Below are positions 1 through 6,942 of a stretch of DNA of 64,000 nt, piece after piece. The position numbers and the translations under genes are program-made. Numbering within the stretch: position 1 is the stretch's first letter; every line of letters begins with the position of its first letter. The stretch lies in contig NZ_BIFQ01000001.1 in NCBI RefSeq assembly GCF_003967515.1, positions 744,001-808,000 of the forward strand, given 5' to 3'. Source of the DNA: Dictyobacter aurantiacus (lineage in GTDB: Bacteria > Chloroflexota > Ktedonobacteria > Ktedonobacterales > Ktedonobacteraceae). The notes beneath the pieces are model-generated. The model was not told the origin of the DNA. It searched no databases and saw only the letters and a list, made by a program, of their open reading frames with translations.

Positions 1-529
1 GCTTAAAGTCGAAGCGCTGGCAGCGCGAGAGCACCGTAGGCAACATTTTATGTACATCGGTAGTCGCCATTACAAATATGGCATGTTCTGGTGGCTCTTC
101 CAAAGTCTTGAGCAGAGCGTTAAAAGCCTCAGTCGTCAGCATATGTGCTTCGTCGAGGATGTAGACCTTGTACTTGCCGGTGGTGGGCGGTATCATGACT
201 TTTTCGCGCAGTTCACGGATGCTATCGATACCGCGATTGGAGGCCGCATCTATTTCAGATACATTGAAGGAGCTGCCATTGGTAATCTCACGGCACTGCT
301 CGCATTGATTGCAGGGTTCACCGTTCTGGGGATTGGTGCAATTGATGGTTTTAGCCAGAAGGCGGGCCATACTCGTCTTACCAGTACCCCTTGGGCCGGT
401 GAAGATGTATGCGTGCGCGAGATTGCCACTACTGAGCGCATTCTTGAGAGTTTTAATAACGGGCTCTTGACCAACGAGATCGCCAAAGGTCTGAGAGCGC
501 CACTTTCGGTAGAGTGATTGTGAGGCCAT
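1..529 (-). CDS. dnaX: DNA polymerase III subunit gamma/tau, N-terminal part (gene runs off the window)
   Basis: Clamp-loader ATPase that loads the beta sliding clamp for replication. Translating the minus strand from ATG at 529 gives about 176 residues starting [15 protein letters not shown], the usual DnaX opening. The Walker A motif GPRGTGKT is at residues 45-52. Four zinc-binding cysteines are at about 64, 73, 76 and 79. The Walker B region reads ILDEAHML, followed by [15 protein letters not shown] and LSRCQRFDF (sensor 1/arginine-finger region). The start is supported by GGGAG about 9 bases upstream. The rest of the protein lies beyond base 1. It follows the SRP RNA on the same strand, an arrangement known in several bacterial groups, and may share its promoter. 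Confidence 0.96.
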   Translation of the reverse strand, partial: MASQSLYRKWRSQTFGDLVGQEPVIKTLKNALSSGNLAHAYIFTGPRGTGKTSMARLLAKTINCTNPQNGEPCNQCEQCREITNGSSFNVSEIDAASNRGIDSIRELREKVMIPPTTGKYKVYILDEAHMLTTEAFNALLKTLEEPPEHAIFVMATTDVHKMLPTVLSRCQRFDFK

Positions 530-604
530 ATTCTTTACTCCCGCCTATGTGTCCTCATGACGGGCCACGAGCCCACCCGCTGCCAGAAGAGTAGATGACA
601 CGCT

Positions 605-815
605 TGACATAGAAAACCGATTTTCTCCCGGTCCTGCCGGTTAGCGCAATCAGGAACCCCTACGTCACCCAGAGAGGTCCATTTACCGTTGCTTCCTCAC
701 GGACCTAGCGGAGTTCACAAACATCTGCCGCGCAGGACCCGATCACGCCAACCGACAGGACCGGAAGAAAATCGGTCCATCCCACTGGAAGTTTTTTCCT
801 TTTCCCTCGTGGGAT
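605..815 (-). ncRNA. ffs: Signal recognition particle RNA (large form)
   Basis: RNA scaffold of the signal recognition particle, which binds Ffh and targets nascent membrane proteins to FtsY (gene at 54707). On the minus strand the conserved domain IV reads AGGTCC-GTGA-GGAAGCA, followed by CTCTCTGGGTGACG. Long outer strands pair over more than 25 bases: AACCGATTTTCT..CCGGTCCTGTCGGTT against AACCGGCAGGACCGGGAGAAAATCGGTT, shown here in parts. A 5' hairpin (ATCCCAC..GTGGGAT) fits an Alu-type domain. The apical tetraloop is GTGA rather than the common GGAA. The 5' end is set from the promoter at 822-850; the 3' end is approximate. No T-rich terminator follows, so read-through into dnaX is possible. 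Confidence 0.9.
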
Positions 816-821
816 GAACCC

Positions 822-850
822 ATTTTACATCTGATTGGAACAGTTGTCAA
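822..850 (-). promoter_or_regulatory. Promoter of the SRP RNA
   Basis: Minus strand -35 TTGACA (845-850) and -10 TAAAAT (822-827) are separated by 17 bases, close to the sigma-70/SigA consensus. Transcription should start near 815, at the base of the first SRP RNA hairpin. The -35 box overlaps the TGA stop codon of mtnP (847-849), so the promoter is embedded in the end of that gene. Confidence 0.85.
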
Positions 851-1722
851 GAGATATAACGTCCAATTAAGAGGTCGTATTTTTCTTTGACTTCGGCCGG
901 GATGCGGGCGGGATCGGTCATGATGGTGGAGGCCACGGCGTGCTCACAGATACATGTTTGCGCGCTACGGTCGGCTGGAAGTTTCTGCGCGACTTTCTGC
1001 AGAATGCGTTTGGCATTCTCGATATTGGCGCTGAGATTCCCGACCACCATGTCCACCGATACGCTCTCCTCCGACTCGTACCAGCAATCGTAGTCGGTGG
1101 CGCAGGCGATGATGGCATAGCACAACTCGGCCTCGCGTGCCAGTTTGGCCTCAGGTAAGGCGGTCATGCCGATAATATCCATTCCTAACTTGCGATAGAC
1201 GTTGGATTCCGCCTTCGTCGAGAAGAGTGGCCCCTCCATACAGACATAGGTGCCCCCCTGGTGCACGTTGACGTTCCCCAACTCGCGCGCCGACTCCAGC
1301 AATAGCGAACCGAGCGTAGGGCAAAATGGCTCGGCGAACGAGCAATGCACGACTACGCCACCCTCATAAAAGCTCTTCACACGATCTTTGGTGCGATCAA
1401 AAAGCTGGTCGGGAATAACCAGGTCGCGCGGCACGATGTCCTCGCGCAGACTACCGACAGCACTGACCGAGATCGCCCACTCTACGCCCAGACTTTTCAA
1501 GGCCCAAATGTTGGCGCGCGAGGGCACTTCTGACGGACTGAGCCGATGGCCGCGTCCATGTCGGGGCAAGAAAGCCATTGAGACACCTGAAACCTTGCCA
1601 ATGGTGATCACATCGCTAGGATCCCCAAAGGGGGTTTGAACTTTGACCTCTTCGACATCGGTCATGCCCTCCATATGATAGAGGCCGCTCCCACCAATCA
1701 CCCCGATCTTTGCCTGTGGCAT
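847..1722 (-). CDS. mtnP: S-methyl-5'-thioadenosine phosphorylase
   Basis: Cleaves methylthioadenosine with phosphate to adenine and methylthioribose-1-phosphate, the first step of methionine salvage in the cytoplasm. 291 residues, normal for the family. The N-terminus MPQAKIGVIGGSGLY carries the phosphate-binding GGSG loop. Further family motifs are FLPRHGRGHRLSPSEV (with RHG), NIWALKSLGVEWAISVSAVGSL, CMEGPLFSTKAE and DIIGMTALPEAKLAREAELCYA. ATG at 1722 was chosen over an upstream in-frame ATG because AAGGAGGG lies 7-8 bases before it and because family members start here. It lies downstream of tyrS on the same strand, separated by hairpins at 1761-1809. Confidence 0.95.
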   Translation of the reverse strand: MPQAKIGVIGGSGLYHMEGMTDVEEVKVQTPFGDPSDVITIGKVSGVSMAFLPRHGRGHRLSPSEVPSRANIWALKSLGVEWAISVSAVGSLREDIVPRDLVIPDQLFDRTKDRVKSFYEGGVVVHCSFAEPFCPTLGSLLLESARELGNVNVHQGGTYVCMEGPLFSTKAESNVYRKLGMDIIGMTALPEAKLAREAELCYAIIACATDYDCWYESEESVSVDMVVGNLSANIENAKRILQKVAQKLPADRSAQTCICEHAVASTIMTDPARIPAEVKEKYDLLIGRYIS

Positions 1723-1760
1723 AGAAAGCCCTCCTTGAAAATTGAAGAGAAAAAGATTTT

Positions 1761-1809
1761 TGTGGGGACACCCCACACCCCGGCAGGAGGGGCTAACCGC
1801 CCCTCCTGC
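1761..1809 (-). terminator. Double hairpin after tyrS, the second followed by a T tract
   Basis: Two consecutive hairpins lie between tyrS and mtnP. GCAGGAGGGGC (1783-1793) pairs with 1799-1809 around loop TAACC. TGTGGGG (1761-1767) pairs with CCCCACA (771-777 of the same kilobase) around a 3-base loop. Reading on the minus strand, the second is followed by AAAATCTTTTT, which fits intrinsic termination of tyrS. The first hairpin's tip, GGGGCTAACCGCCCC, nearly equals the tip of the long hairpin at 40724-40794. Confidence 0.7.
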
Positions 1810-1864
1810 ACCTCCCCGCTTTCTACCTGCTTGTTTTGTTAAACATCATTGCACAAGCAGGCAC

Positions 1865-3106
1865 TCATGCCTTGATGCGGATGTACTGGCGCTTGCCGAC
1901 TTTGAGGATCGCGCCATCAATGACGTCCAGGGTGTAATTGGGGTCAGAGATGCGCTCGGCATCTCCTGATGCTCCCTTCGGGAAGAGAGAGACGCCGCCC
2001 TGCTTGATCAGCTCACGTGCCTTGTTATTGCTGGCGGCCAGTCCGGCCTCCACGATAACTTCTACGATATTCTTAGACGCCTCCAGGTGGTAATCAGGGA
2101 TATCGGTTGGCAGCTTGCGCTCAGAAAACTGGCGAATAAACGCTTCCTGCGCATCAACAGCCTCGGCCACGCTATGGAACTCTGCCACGATCTCACGCGC
2201 CATGCGCAGCTTGACATCGCGGGGATTCAACGTGCCCTCAGACATCTTGCGATCAAACTCGTCCAGTTCCACGTCTTCGACGTCAGTGAGCGCCTCAAAG
2301 TAGGAGCGCATGGTTGGATCGGGCAAGGACATCAGTTTGCCGAACATGTCTTTGGCTGGTGCGGTCATGGCGATGTAGTTATCCAGCGATTTTCCCATCT
2401 TCTTGACGCCATCGAGGCCCACAATCAGATTCATGGTCAGAATCTGCTGCGCTGGCTGACCAAAGATCGGCTGCAGGTCGCGACCAACCAGCAGATTAAA
2501 GGTCTGGTCGGTACCACCAATCTCCACATCTGAACGCAAAGCTACCGAGTCATAGCCCTGCAACAGGGGATACATAAACTCGGCCAGAGAGATCTCGATG
2601 CCGCTTTTGTAGCGCTTGGCGAAATCATCGCGCTCCAGCATCTGGGCCACCGTCTTGAAACCAAGCAATTTAATTGCATCGCCAAGATCAAACTTGTCGA
2701 ACCACTCCGTCTGGCGGCGTACCTCGGTCTGATCCTTATCCACGATTCTAAAGAACTGATCAAGATAAGTCCTGGCGTTGGCATTCACTTCTTCAGCGGT
2801 CAGGGGCTTGCGCGCCTCCACGCGACCGCTAGGATCACCGAGGCGCGCGGTCCAGTCGCCGATCACCACCACGGTCTTATGACCCAGGCGCTGAAACTGG
2901 CGCAACTTGCGGAAAACTACCGCATGCCCGATTGTCAAATCATAGTGCGTCGGGTCAACACCCAGCTTAACCCGCAACGGCTCTCCCTTATTGCCCTCTA
3001 TCAGTAACCGACGCAGGTCGGCCTCTTTTTCCACCAGCGAGACACCGCGCGTTAATAGATGGTCGATCTCTTTCTTTGTTGAGGACTGCTTCAACACCAA
3101 TCTCAT
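1865..3106 (-). CDS. tyrS: Tyrosyl-tRNA synthetase
   Basis: Charges tRNA-Tyr with tyrosine. 413 residues, class I synthetase. The HIGH-type motif is in DPTHYDLTIGH (about 51-61) and the second signature KMGKS is at 236-240. SDVEIGGTDQTFNLLVGRDL carries tyrosine-pocket residues. A C-terminal S4-like RNA-binding domain spans about 346-413 (AASNNKARELIKQGGVSLF..). The start is uncertain: GGGAGG lies immediately before the ATG at 3106, too close for it, so TTG or GTG two or three codons downstream may be used. The leader contains a small hairpin (CTTCACCG..CGGTGAAG, 3134-3154). I found no T-box sequence. Confidence 0.95.
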   Translation of the reverse strand: MRLVLKQSSTKKEIDHLLTRGVSLVEKEADLRRLLIEGNKGEPLRVKLGVDPTHYDLTIGHAVVFRKLRQFQRLGHKTVVVIGDWTARLGDPSGRVEARKPLTAEEVNANARTYLDQFFRIVDKDQTEVRRQTEWFDKFDLGDAIKLLGFKTVAQMLERDDFAKRYKSGIEISLAEFMYPLLQGYDSVALRSDVEIGGTDQTFNLLVGRDLQPIFGQPAQQILTMNLIVGLDGVKKMGKSLDNYIAMTAPAKDMFGKLMSLPDPTMRSYFEALTDVEDVELDEFDRKMSEGTLNPRDVKLRMAREIVAEFHSVAEAVDAQEAFIRQFSERKLPTDIPDYHLEASKNIVEVIVEAGLAASNNKARELIKQGGVSLFPKGASGDAERISDPNYTLDVIDGAILKVGKRQYIRIKA

Positions 3107-3231
3107 TCCTCCCGATATGCATAGTTTTGAACTTCACCGTAATGCGGTGAAGCTCCATTGCCAGGATCGCTTGTTAGCTGCATTGTAGCAGAATATACGA
3201 ATGTCGTCGAGAGCGTCTCTCTGGCAGCTTA

Positions 3232-3252
3232 CTTGATAGTGTTACTATCAAG
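3232..3252. promoter_or_regulatory. HAIR-like inverted repeat, probable HspR operator
   Basis: Perfect palindrome with arms CTTGATAGT and ACTATCAAG around GTT. It has the 7-7-7 spacing and the CTTGA..TCAAG ends of the HAIR element (CTTGAGT-N7-ACTCAAG) bound by HspR in actinobacteria. It lies in the divergent tyrS/hsp20 gap, just upstream of a weak promoter for hsp20 (TATACT near 3275). An HspR homologue is encoded at 62673-63056. That this site is its target is inference. Confidence 0.6.
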
Positions 3253-3491
3253 TTTTCTAACAAATCTCTTACATTATACTTACGTTCCTCTAACAGAAGG
3301 TAGAGTATAGTATCAACAGAAAGAAAAAACACAGAGATGAAGGGGCGGGAACAGGGACGAGTGCAGAGAAGATCCGCTTCCCCCTCCTCAGATCTGAGGA
3401 TAATCGATGTGCTGATGAGAGAGCACACTCATTCAAAATGCGTTACCAGATAGTCAACATAGAAGAAAAGAAGTGAAAAGGAGTTACTTCC
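3253..3491 (+). other. Long leader of hsp20
   Basis: About 200 bases between the presumed promoter and the hsp20 start contain no gene. They hold a perfect 16-bp palindrome TCCTCAGATCTGAGGA (3385-3400) and a small hairpin GTGCT..AGCAC (3408-3425). A purine-rich stretch leads to AAGGAG before the ATG. A regulatory leader, for example a temperature-sensitive one, is possible but not shown. Confidence 0.35.
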
Positions 3492-3929
3492 ATGGCTAAC
3501 ATCTCACGTTACAATCCATTTGGCGAGGTTGTTTCACTGCGCGAGGCGATGGATCGCCTGTTTGAGGATAGTGTTATCACCCCTCGTGTCAGCAACGGCA
3601 GCAGCCGTGGTGTCGCCGCTAATCTGTATGAGACAGCCGAGGGCTTCATTCTTCAATTGCCCATGCCTGGCGTAGATCCCGAACATGTTGAGATTACTGT
3701 TCAGCAGGATGTGGTCCAGTTGAAATGGGAGACCAAAGTGCAGGTTCCTGAGGGCGCAACCGTTCATTGGAATGGTTTCCAGTCCGGTCAGTACCACCAG
3801 GCACTCACGGTGCCAGCTCCCATTAACGCGGAGCGCGTTGAGGCCAGCTATGCCGATGGCATCCTGACCCTGCGCCTACCAAAGGCTGAACATGCCAAAG
3901 CCCGCACCATCAAGGTAAACGCTCGCTAA
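3492..3929 (+). CDS. Small heat-shock protein, Hsp20/alpha-crystallin family
   Basis: ATP-independent chaperone that holds unfolding proteins. 145 residues: a short N-terminal region (MANISRYNPFGEVVSLREAMDRLFED) followed by an alpha-crystallin domain at about 40-140. The domain includes the signature FILQLPMPGVDPEHVEITVQ and the C-terminal strand GILTLRLPKAE. The start is preceded by AAGGAG. It stands alone, divergent from tyrS, behind the HAIR-like operator at 3232. A second hsp20 (61848-62333) with a similar N-terminus lies beside dnaK and hspR. Confidence 0.93.
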   Translation: MANISRYNPFGEVVSLREAMDRLFEDSVITPRVSNGSSRGVAANLYETAEGFILQLPMPGVDPEHVEITVQQDVVQLKWETKVQVPEGATVHWNGFQSGQYHQALTVPAPINAERVEASYADGILTLRLPKAEHAKARTIKVNAR

Positions 3930-3942
3930 TTTCATCGCACAC

Positions 3943-4009
3943 TGAGACGGATATAAAAGGAGCGCGCAGAACCTATCCAGTTCTGCGCGCTCCTTTTATA
4001 TCCGTCTCA
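3943..4009. terminator. Long perfect hairpin between convergent genes
   Basis: Arms of 30 bp (3943-3972 and 3980-4009) pair perfectly around a 7-base loop. It begins 14 bases after the hsp20 stop, and the right arm includes the TGA stop of the convergent gene. There is no T tract on either side. It probably terminates both transcripts, and belongs to the long-hairpin class described in the findings. Confidence 0.75.
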
Positions 4010-5608
4010 CAACCAGCCCTGTTCAATAGCCTGCGCCACCACGCAGGCATAGGATGTACCTAAGATGCCGGTACGATAGTATTTGTGCATACACCCCATC
4101 AGGACCCGCATGGCGGTGTCATGCAGATGCTTGCGCTGACTATAGGCAGACATACGTAAGAGGCAGGATGCGGCCAGCGCGTTCTCGGTCAGAGGCTGCT
4201 CGCGTATGGCAAGGCGCCCGATCGCTTGAGGGTCAGTCGGATAATCATAGAATAGCCCGCTATCGGGATCTAATAGTTCCTGGCAGCTAAAGTGCATCAA
4301 GGCGATCGCGGTCTCCAGATGGTGTTTTGAGCCCGATACAGCATAGGCATCCAGCAGCGCCTGCGTCATCCAGACCTGGTCGGCCAGCTGGCCCGGTAGC
4401 GAAGCCTGACCATCAATGGCATAGTGGAGCATACTGCCGTCCCGATGCATAAGATGCGTGCATAAATAGTCCAGCGCCTGCAGGGCCTGAATGCTCAGTG
4501 AGGCATCTTCTAATACCTGCGCAGCCAGCAGGTAGGAAGAGATCATGCGTGCATTCCAGGATGTGTAGATGGCATGGTCCACCTGTGGAGGTATACGCGA
4601 AGCGCGCGAATACATGCCAGGTTCGTAGTACTCCTCATCCGCGCATTGGCTACCACTGAAGATCCCCTTATCAGGCTGCCAGAGGGTCGTATTAATATAG
4701 GCGATCAACTGCCTTGCCAGTTCGCTCCATTGGTGATCCCCTGAGGCCTGGGCCGTCAGGACGAGCAGGCGCAGCATGGCCGCGTTTTCATCCAACATCT
4801 TCTCTGTATGCGGCATGCTCCAATCGCTGGCGGCGGAATAACGGAAAAACCCTCCCTCTTCATGGTCCCATAATCCTCCATCACGCATCTGAACCAGCGA
4901 ATAGCGCACCAGTTCATAGTTGCCTGCATCTTTTAACAAAAGCTCGAGCGCATCGGGATGAGGAAACTTTAGATGGGGATGGATTGTAAAGCCACCCTGC
5001 TCATGATCATAGAGATCAATGAGAATAGAGCTGGCCGCAGCCGGTAGTTCTTGTAAAGTGAGTTGCTCTTCTAATTCCAGGGGGCGCAGGTCATAGCCAG
5101 CTAGCGTCTGCGTAAGCGCGCGTGTGCGCCGTTGCTCCTGCAGTTCAGACGCCTGGGCCGAAATCTCGTCACCGTGATCCGCATAATATCGTCGAATATA
5201 ACCCAGATAGTACAGCAGGGTTGTCGCGGGTACATACATGCCGCCCCAGAGTATCTCCCCCTCGGCTGAGAGCAGCAATACGCTGGGCCAGCCATTCTGA
5301 TTGTAGCGCTGATTAATGTCGGGGCGTAGATCACTATCAACCCGAATTGGAATATAGTCCGCATTAATAACATCGATTACACGAGCCTCTGACAGCGTTG
5401 TTTCATCCATCAGCTGGCATCCCTGGGACCACACAGAGGAGATCAGTAAAAAGATGGGCTTATCCGCCTGGATAGCTTCGTCGAACGCGGCCTTACTCCA
5501 GGCGCGCCAGTGAATCTTGTGGGCCTGATTAGGATGAGAAGAATAACGGAATACCGCAGGCATGGAAGCAAATGACCACGAATTGCTGGCGATCACATTG
5601 CCGCTCAT
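4007..5608 (-). CDS. DUF255 / thioredoxin-domain protein, degenerate YyaL-like
   Basis: Resembles the DUF255 family (YyaL, SPATA20): an N-terminal thioredoxin-like domain (about 25-150) followed by a six-hairpin glycosidase-like alpha domain (GGFTIHPHLKFPHPDALELLL, WDHEEGGFFRYS, TEKMLDENAAMLRL, YTSWNARMISSYL). 533 residues, against roughly 650-700 for typical members, so it is short. The usual CHWC redox motif is replaced by SQGC (about residues 61-64); only the second cysteine remains, so classical disulfide chemistry is unlikely. ATG at 5608 is supported by AAGGAGG 7 bases upstream. The molecular role of the family is poorly defined. Confidence 0.8.
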   Translation of the reverse strand: MSGNVIASNSWSFASMPAVFRYSSHPNQAHKIHWRAWSKAAFDEAIQADKPIFLLISSVWSQGCQLMDETTLSEARVIDVINADYIPIRVDSDLRPDINQRYNQNGWPSVLLLSAEGEILWGGMYVPATTLLYYLGYIRRYYADHGDEISAQASELQEQRRTRALTQTLAGYDLRPLELEEQLTLQELPAAASSILIDLYDHEQGGFTIHPHLKFPHPDALELLLKDAGNYELVRYSLVQMRDGGLWDHEEGGFFRYSAASDWSMPHTEKMLDENAAMLRLLVLTAQASGDHQWSELARQLIAYINTTLWQPDKGIFSGSQCADEEYYEPGMYSRASRIPPQVDHAIYTSWNARMISSYLLAAQVLEDASLSIQALQALDYLCTHLMHRDGSMLHYAIDGQASLPGQLADQVWMTQALLDAYAVSGSKHHLETAIALMHFSCQELLDPDSGLFYDYPTDPQAIGRLAIREQPLTENALAASCLLRMSAYSQRKHLHDTAMRVLMGCMHKYYRTGILGTSYACVVAQAIEQGWL

Positions 5609-5853
5609 AGGAGAGCCTCCTTCGTGTCAAGCCTGTTTTGCATAGTGGAGTCAAAAGTGGGAAGATAGGCATACCTCATACAACAAAATCCGTTCGGCTT
5701 TAAGTATACCATAAAAATGTGCTTTGCTACTATACACCAATATGAAATACATCTATACCAGAATGGGACGATCTCGTCAGCTATCTATTCATTAAAAGTG
5801 ATGACCTGCCGATCATGTATCGGAGAAACTATACTTCTCATTTTATTGTTCAC
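5609..5853. other. Intergenic region without a recognised gene
   Basis: AT-rich gap between two divergent genes. Open frames here are short, lack good ribosome sites and resemble no family I know. I see no tRNA-like or other structured RNA. Confidence 0.5.
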
Positions 5854-5882
5854 TTGCAAAGCTCGTTTCCAGGTAGTATACT
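5854..5882 (+). promoter_or_regulatory. Probable infC promoter
   Basis: TTGCAA (5854-5859), 17-base spacer, TATACT (5877-5882). It predicts a leader of about 120 bases before the infC start. Confidence 0.7.
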
Positions 5883-6012
5883 TGAACAGACCGTTTGTGG
5901 CAGGTATTTTGTGCTGGGCAAAATTAATTGCTACAGAATACCCCCACGAACCTGACACCTCATTGTTGAACGCAACTACCAATTAGTAAATTAAGAAGAG
6001 GAGAATAGCCCT

Positions 6013-6690
6013 ATTAATAAGGATTTTCGGGGGAACGACCGCTCAAGAGAGACACGCGTGAACGAACGCATTCGCACGCGTGAAGTACGCTTAATCGATG
6101 AAAATGGCGAGATGCTAGGAGTAATGCCTCCTATGCGCGCGTTGGATATCGCGCGCGACCGGAATCTGGACCTGGTCGAAGTTTCGCCACACGCAATGCC
6201 ACCTGTCTGTAAGTTGATGGACTATGGTCGCTACAAATACGAGCAGGCCAAGAAAGAAAACGAGGCCCGCAAAAACCAGAAGACCATCACGCTTAAAGAG
6301 ATTCGCATGCGTCCACGTACCGATGACCATGATGTAGAAGTGAAGACGCGCAAGATCCAGGAATTTTTAGCTGATGGCGATAAAGTAAAAGTCAGCGTGC
6401 AGTTCCGTGGACCTGATATGCGTCATCCTGATATCGGGCGTAAGTTGCTAGACGGTATAGCGGAAGATTTAAAAGGTATAGCGACCATCGAACGCTCCCC
6501 GGCAATGGAAGGCCGTTTGATGTCGATGATCGTCTCCCGTGCACCTGGCTGGGAACCACCGAAGAAACAAGCGGCTCCCGCCGCAGGTAAGAATAAAAGT
6601 GCACAGGCAGCTGCGGCAACTGAGCAAGCGCCAGTGACTTCTGCAATATCTGAAGCAACCGAAACACCCGGTGGATCACAGGAACAGTAG
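6013..6690 (+). CDS. infC: Translation initiation factor IF-3, probable ATT start
   Basis: Binds the 30S subunit and checks start-codon/initiator pairing. The two family domains are present: N-domain (RINER-type opening, VRLIDENGEMLGVM, DLVEVSPHAMPPVCKLMDYGRYKYE) and C-domain (KEIRMRPRTDDHDVEVKTRKIQEFL, VSVQFRGPDMRHP). An Ala/Gln-rich tail of about 45 residues is extra. A GTG at 6058 has only a weak ribosome site. ATT at 6013, in frame, has AGAAGAGGAG 9 bases upstream and extends the protein to the usual DFR-type N-terminus. IF-3 genes commonly start on ATT or ATC for autoregulation. rpmI and rplT, often next to infC, are not here. Confidence 0.9.
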   Translation: MNKDFRGNDRSRETRVNERIRTREVRLIDENGEMLGVMPPMRALDIARDRNLDLVEVSPHAMPPVCKLMDYGRYKYEQAKKENEARKNQKTITLKEIRMRPRTDDHDVEVKTRKIQEFLADGDKVKVSVQFRGPDMRHPDIGRKLLDGIAEDLKGIATIERSPAMEGRLMSMIVSRAPGWEPPKKQAAPAAGKNKSAQAAAATEQAPVTSAISEATETPGGSQEQ

Positions 6691-6770
6691 TACATATTCA
6701 CCTCATAATACACTGCATCCTATCTCAATCGCTCGTAGGTTGCTCAACAGTGGATTTCTAGAAAAACAGT

Positions 6771-6810
6771 AAAAGATGGTATAGTTCGTGAAGACTATAC
6801 CATCTTTTTT
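6771..6810 (+). terminator. Intrinsic terminator of infC
   Basis: AAAAGATGGTATAGT pairs with ACTATACCATCTTTT around an 8-base loop and runs into a T tract. A classical rho-independent terminator, in contrast to the long hairpins elsewhere in the window. Confidence 0.85.
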
Positions 6811-6942
6811 ACCTGTTTAGCCCTCCGATCATTTGACTTTTAAAGAAACGACCACTAAGATAGAACTAAACATTCGGGTATATAAGGATCACAAGAAAAT
6901 ACATAAGCGCACTCAAAGCAACGGTGCCTTAGGAGGCAATTG

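Noticed and set aside
50..517. Plus-strand open frame at the left edge
   Set aside because: It is the antisense of dnaX, whose minus-strand translation has all family motifs.
3107..3231. Possible T-box riboswitch before tyrS
   Set aside because: No TGGNACCGCG-like box or antiterminator pairing is visible; only a short hairpin.
5717..5986. Open frame of 89 codons upstream of infC
   Set aside because: No ribosome site, no recognisable domain, and the infC promoter lies inside it.
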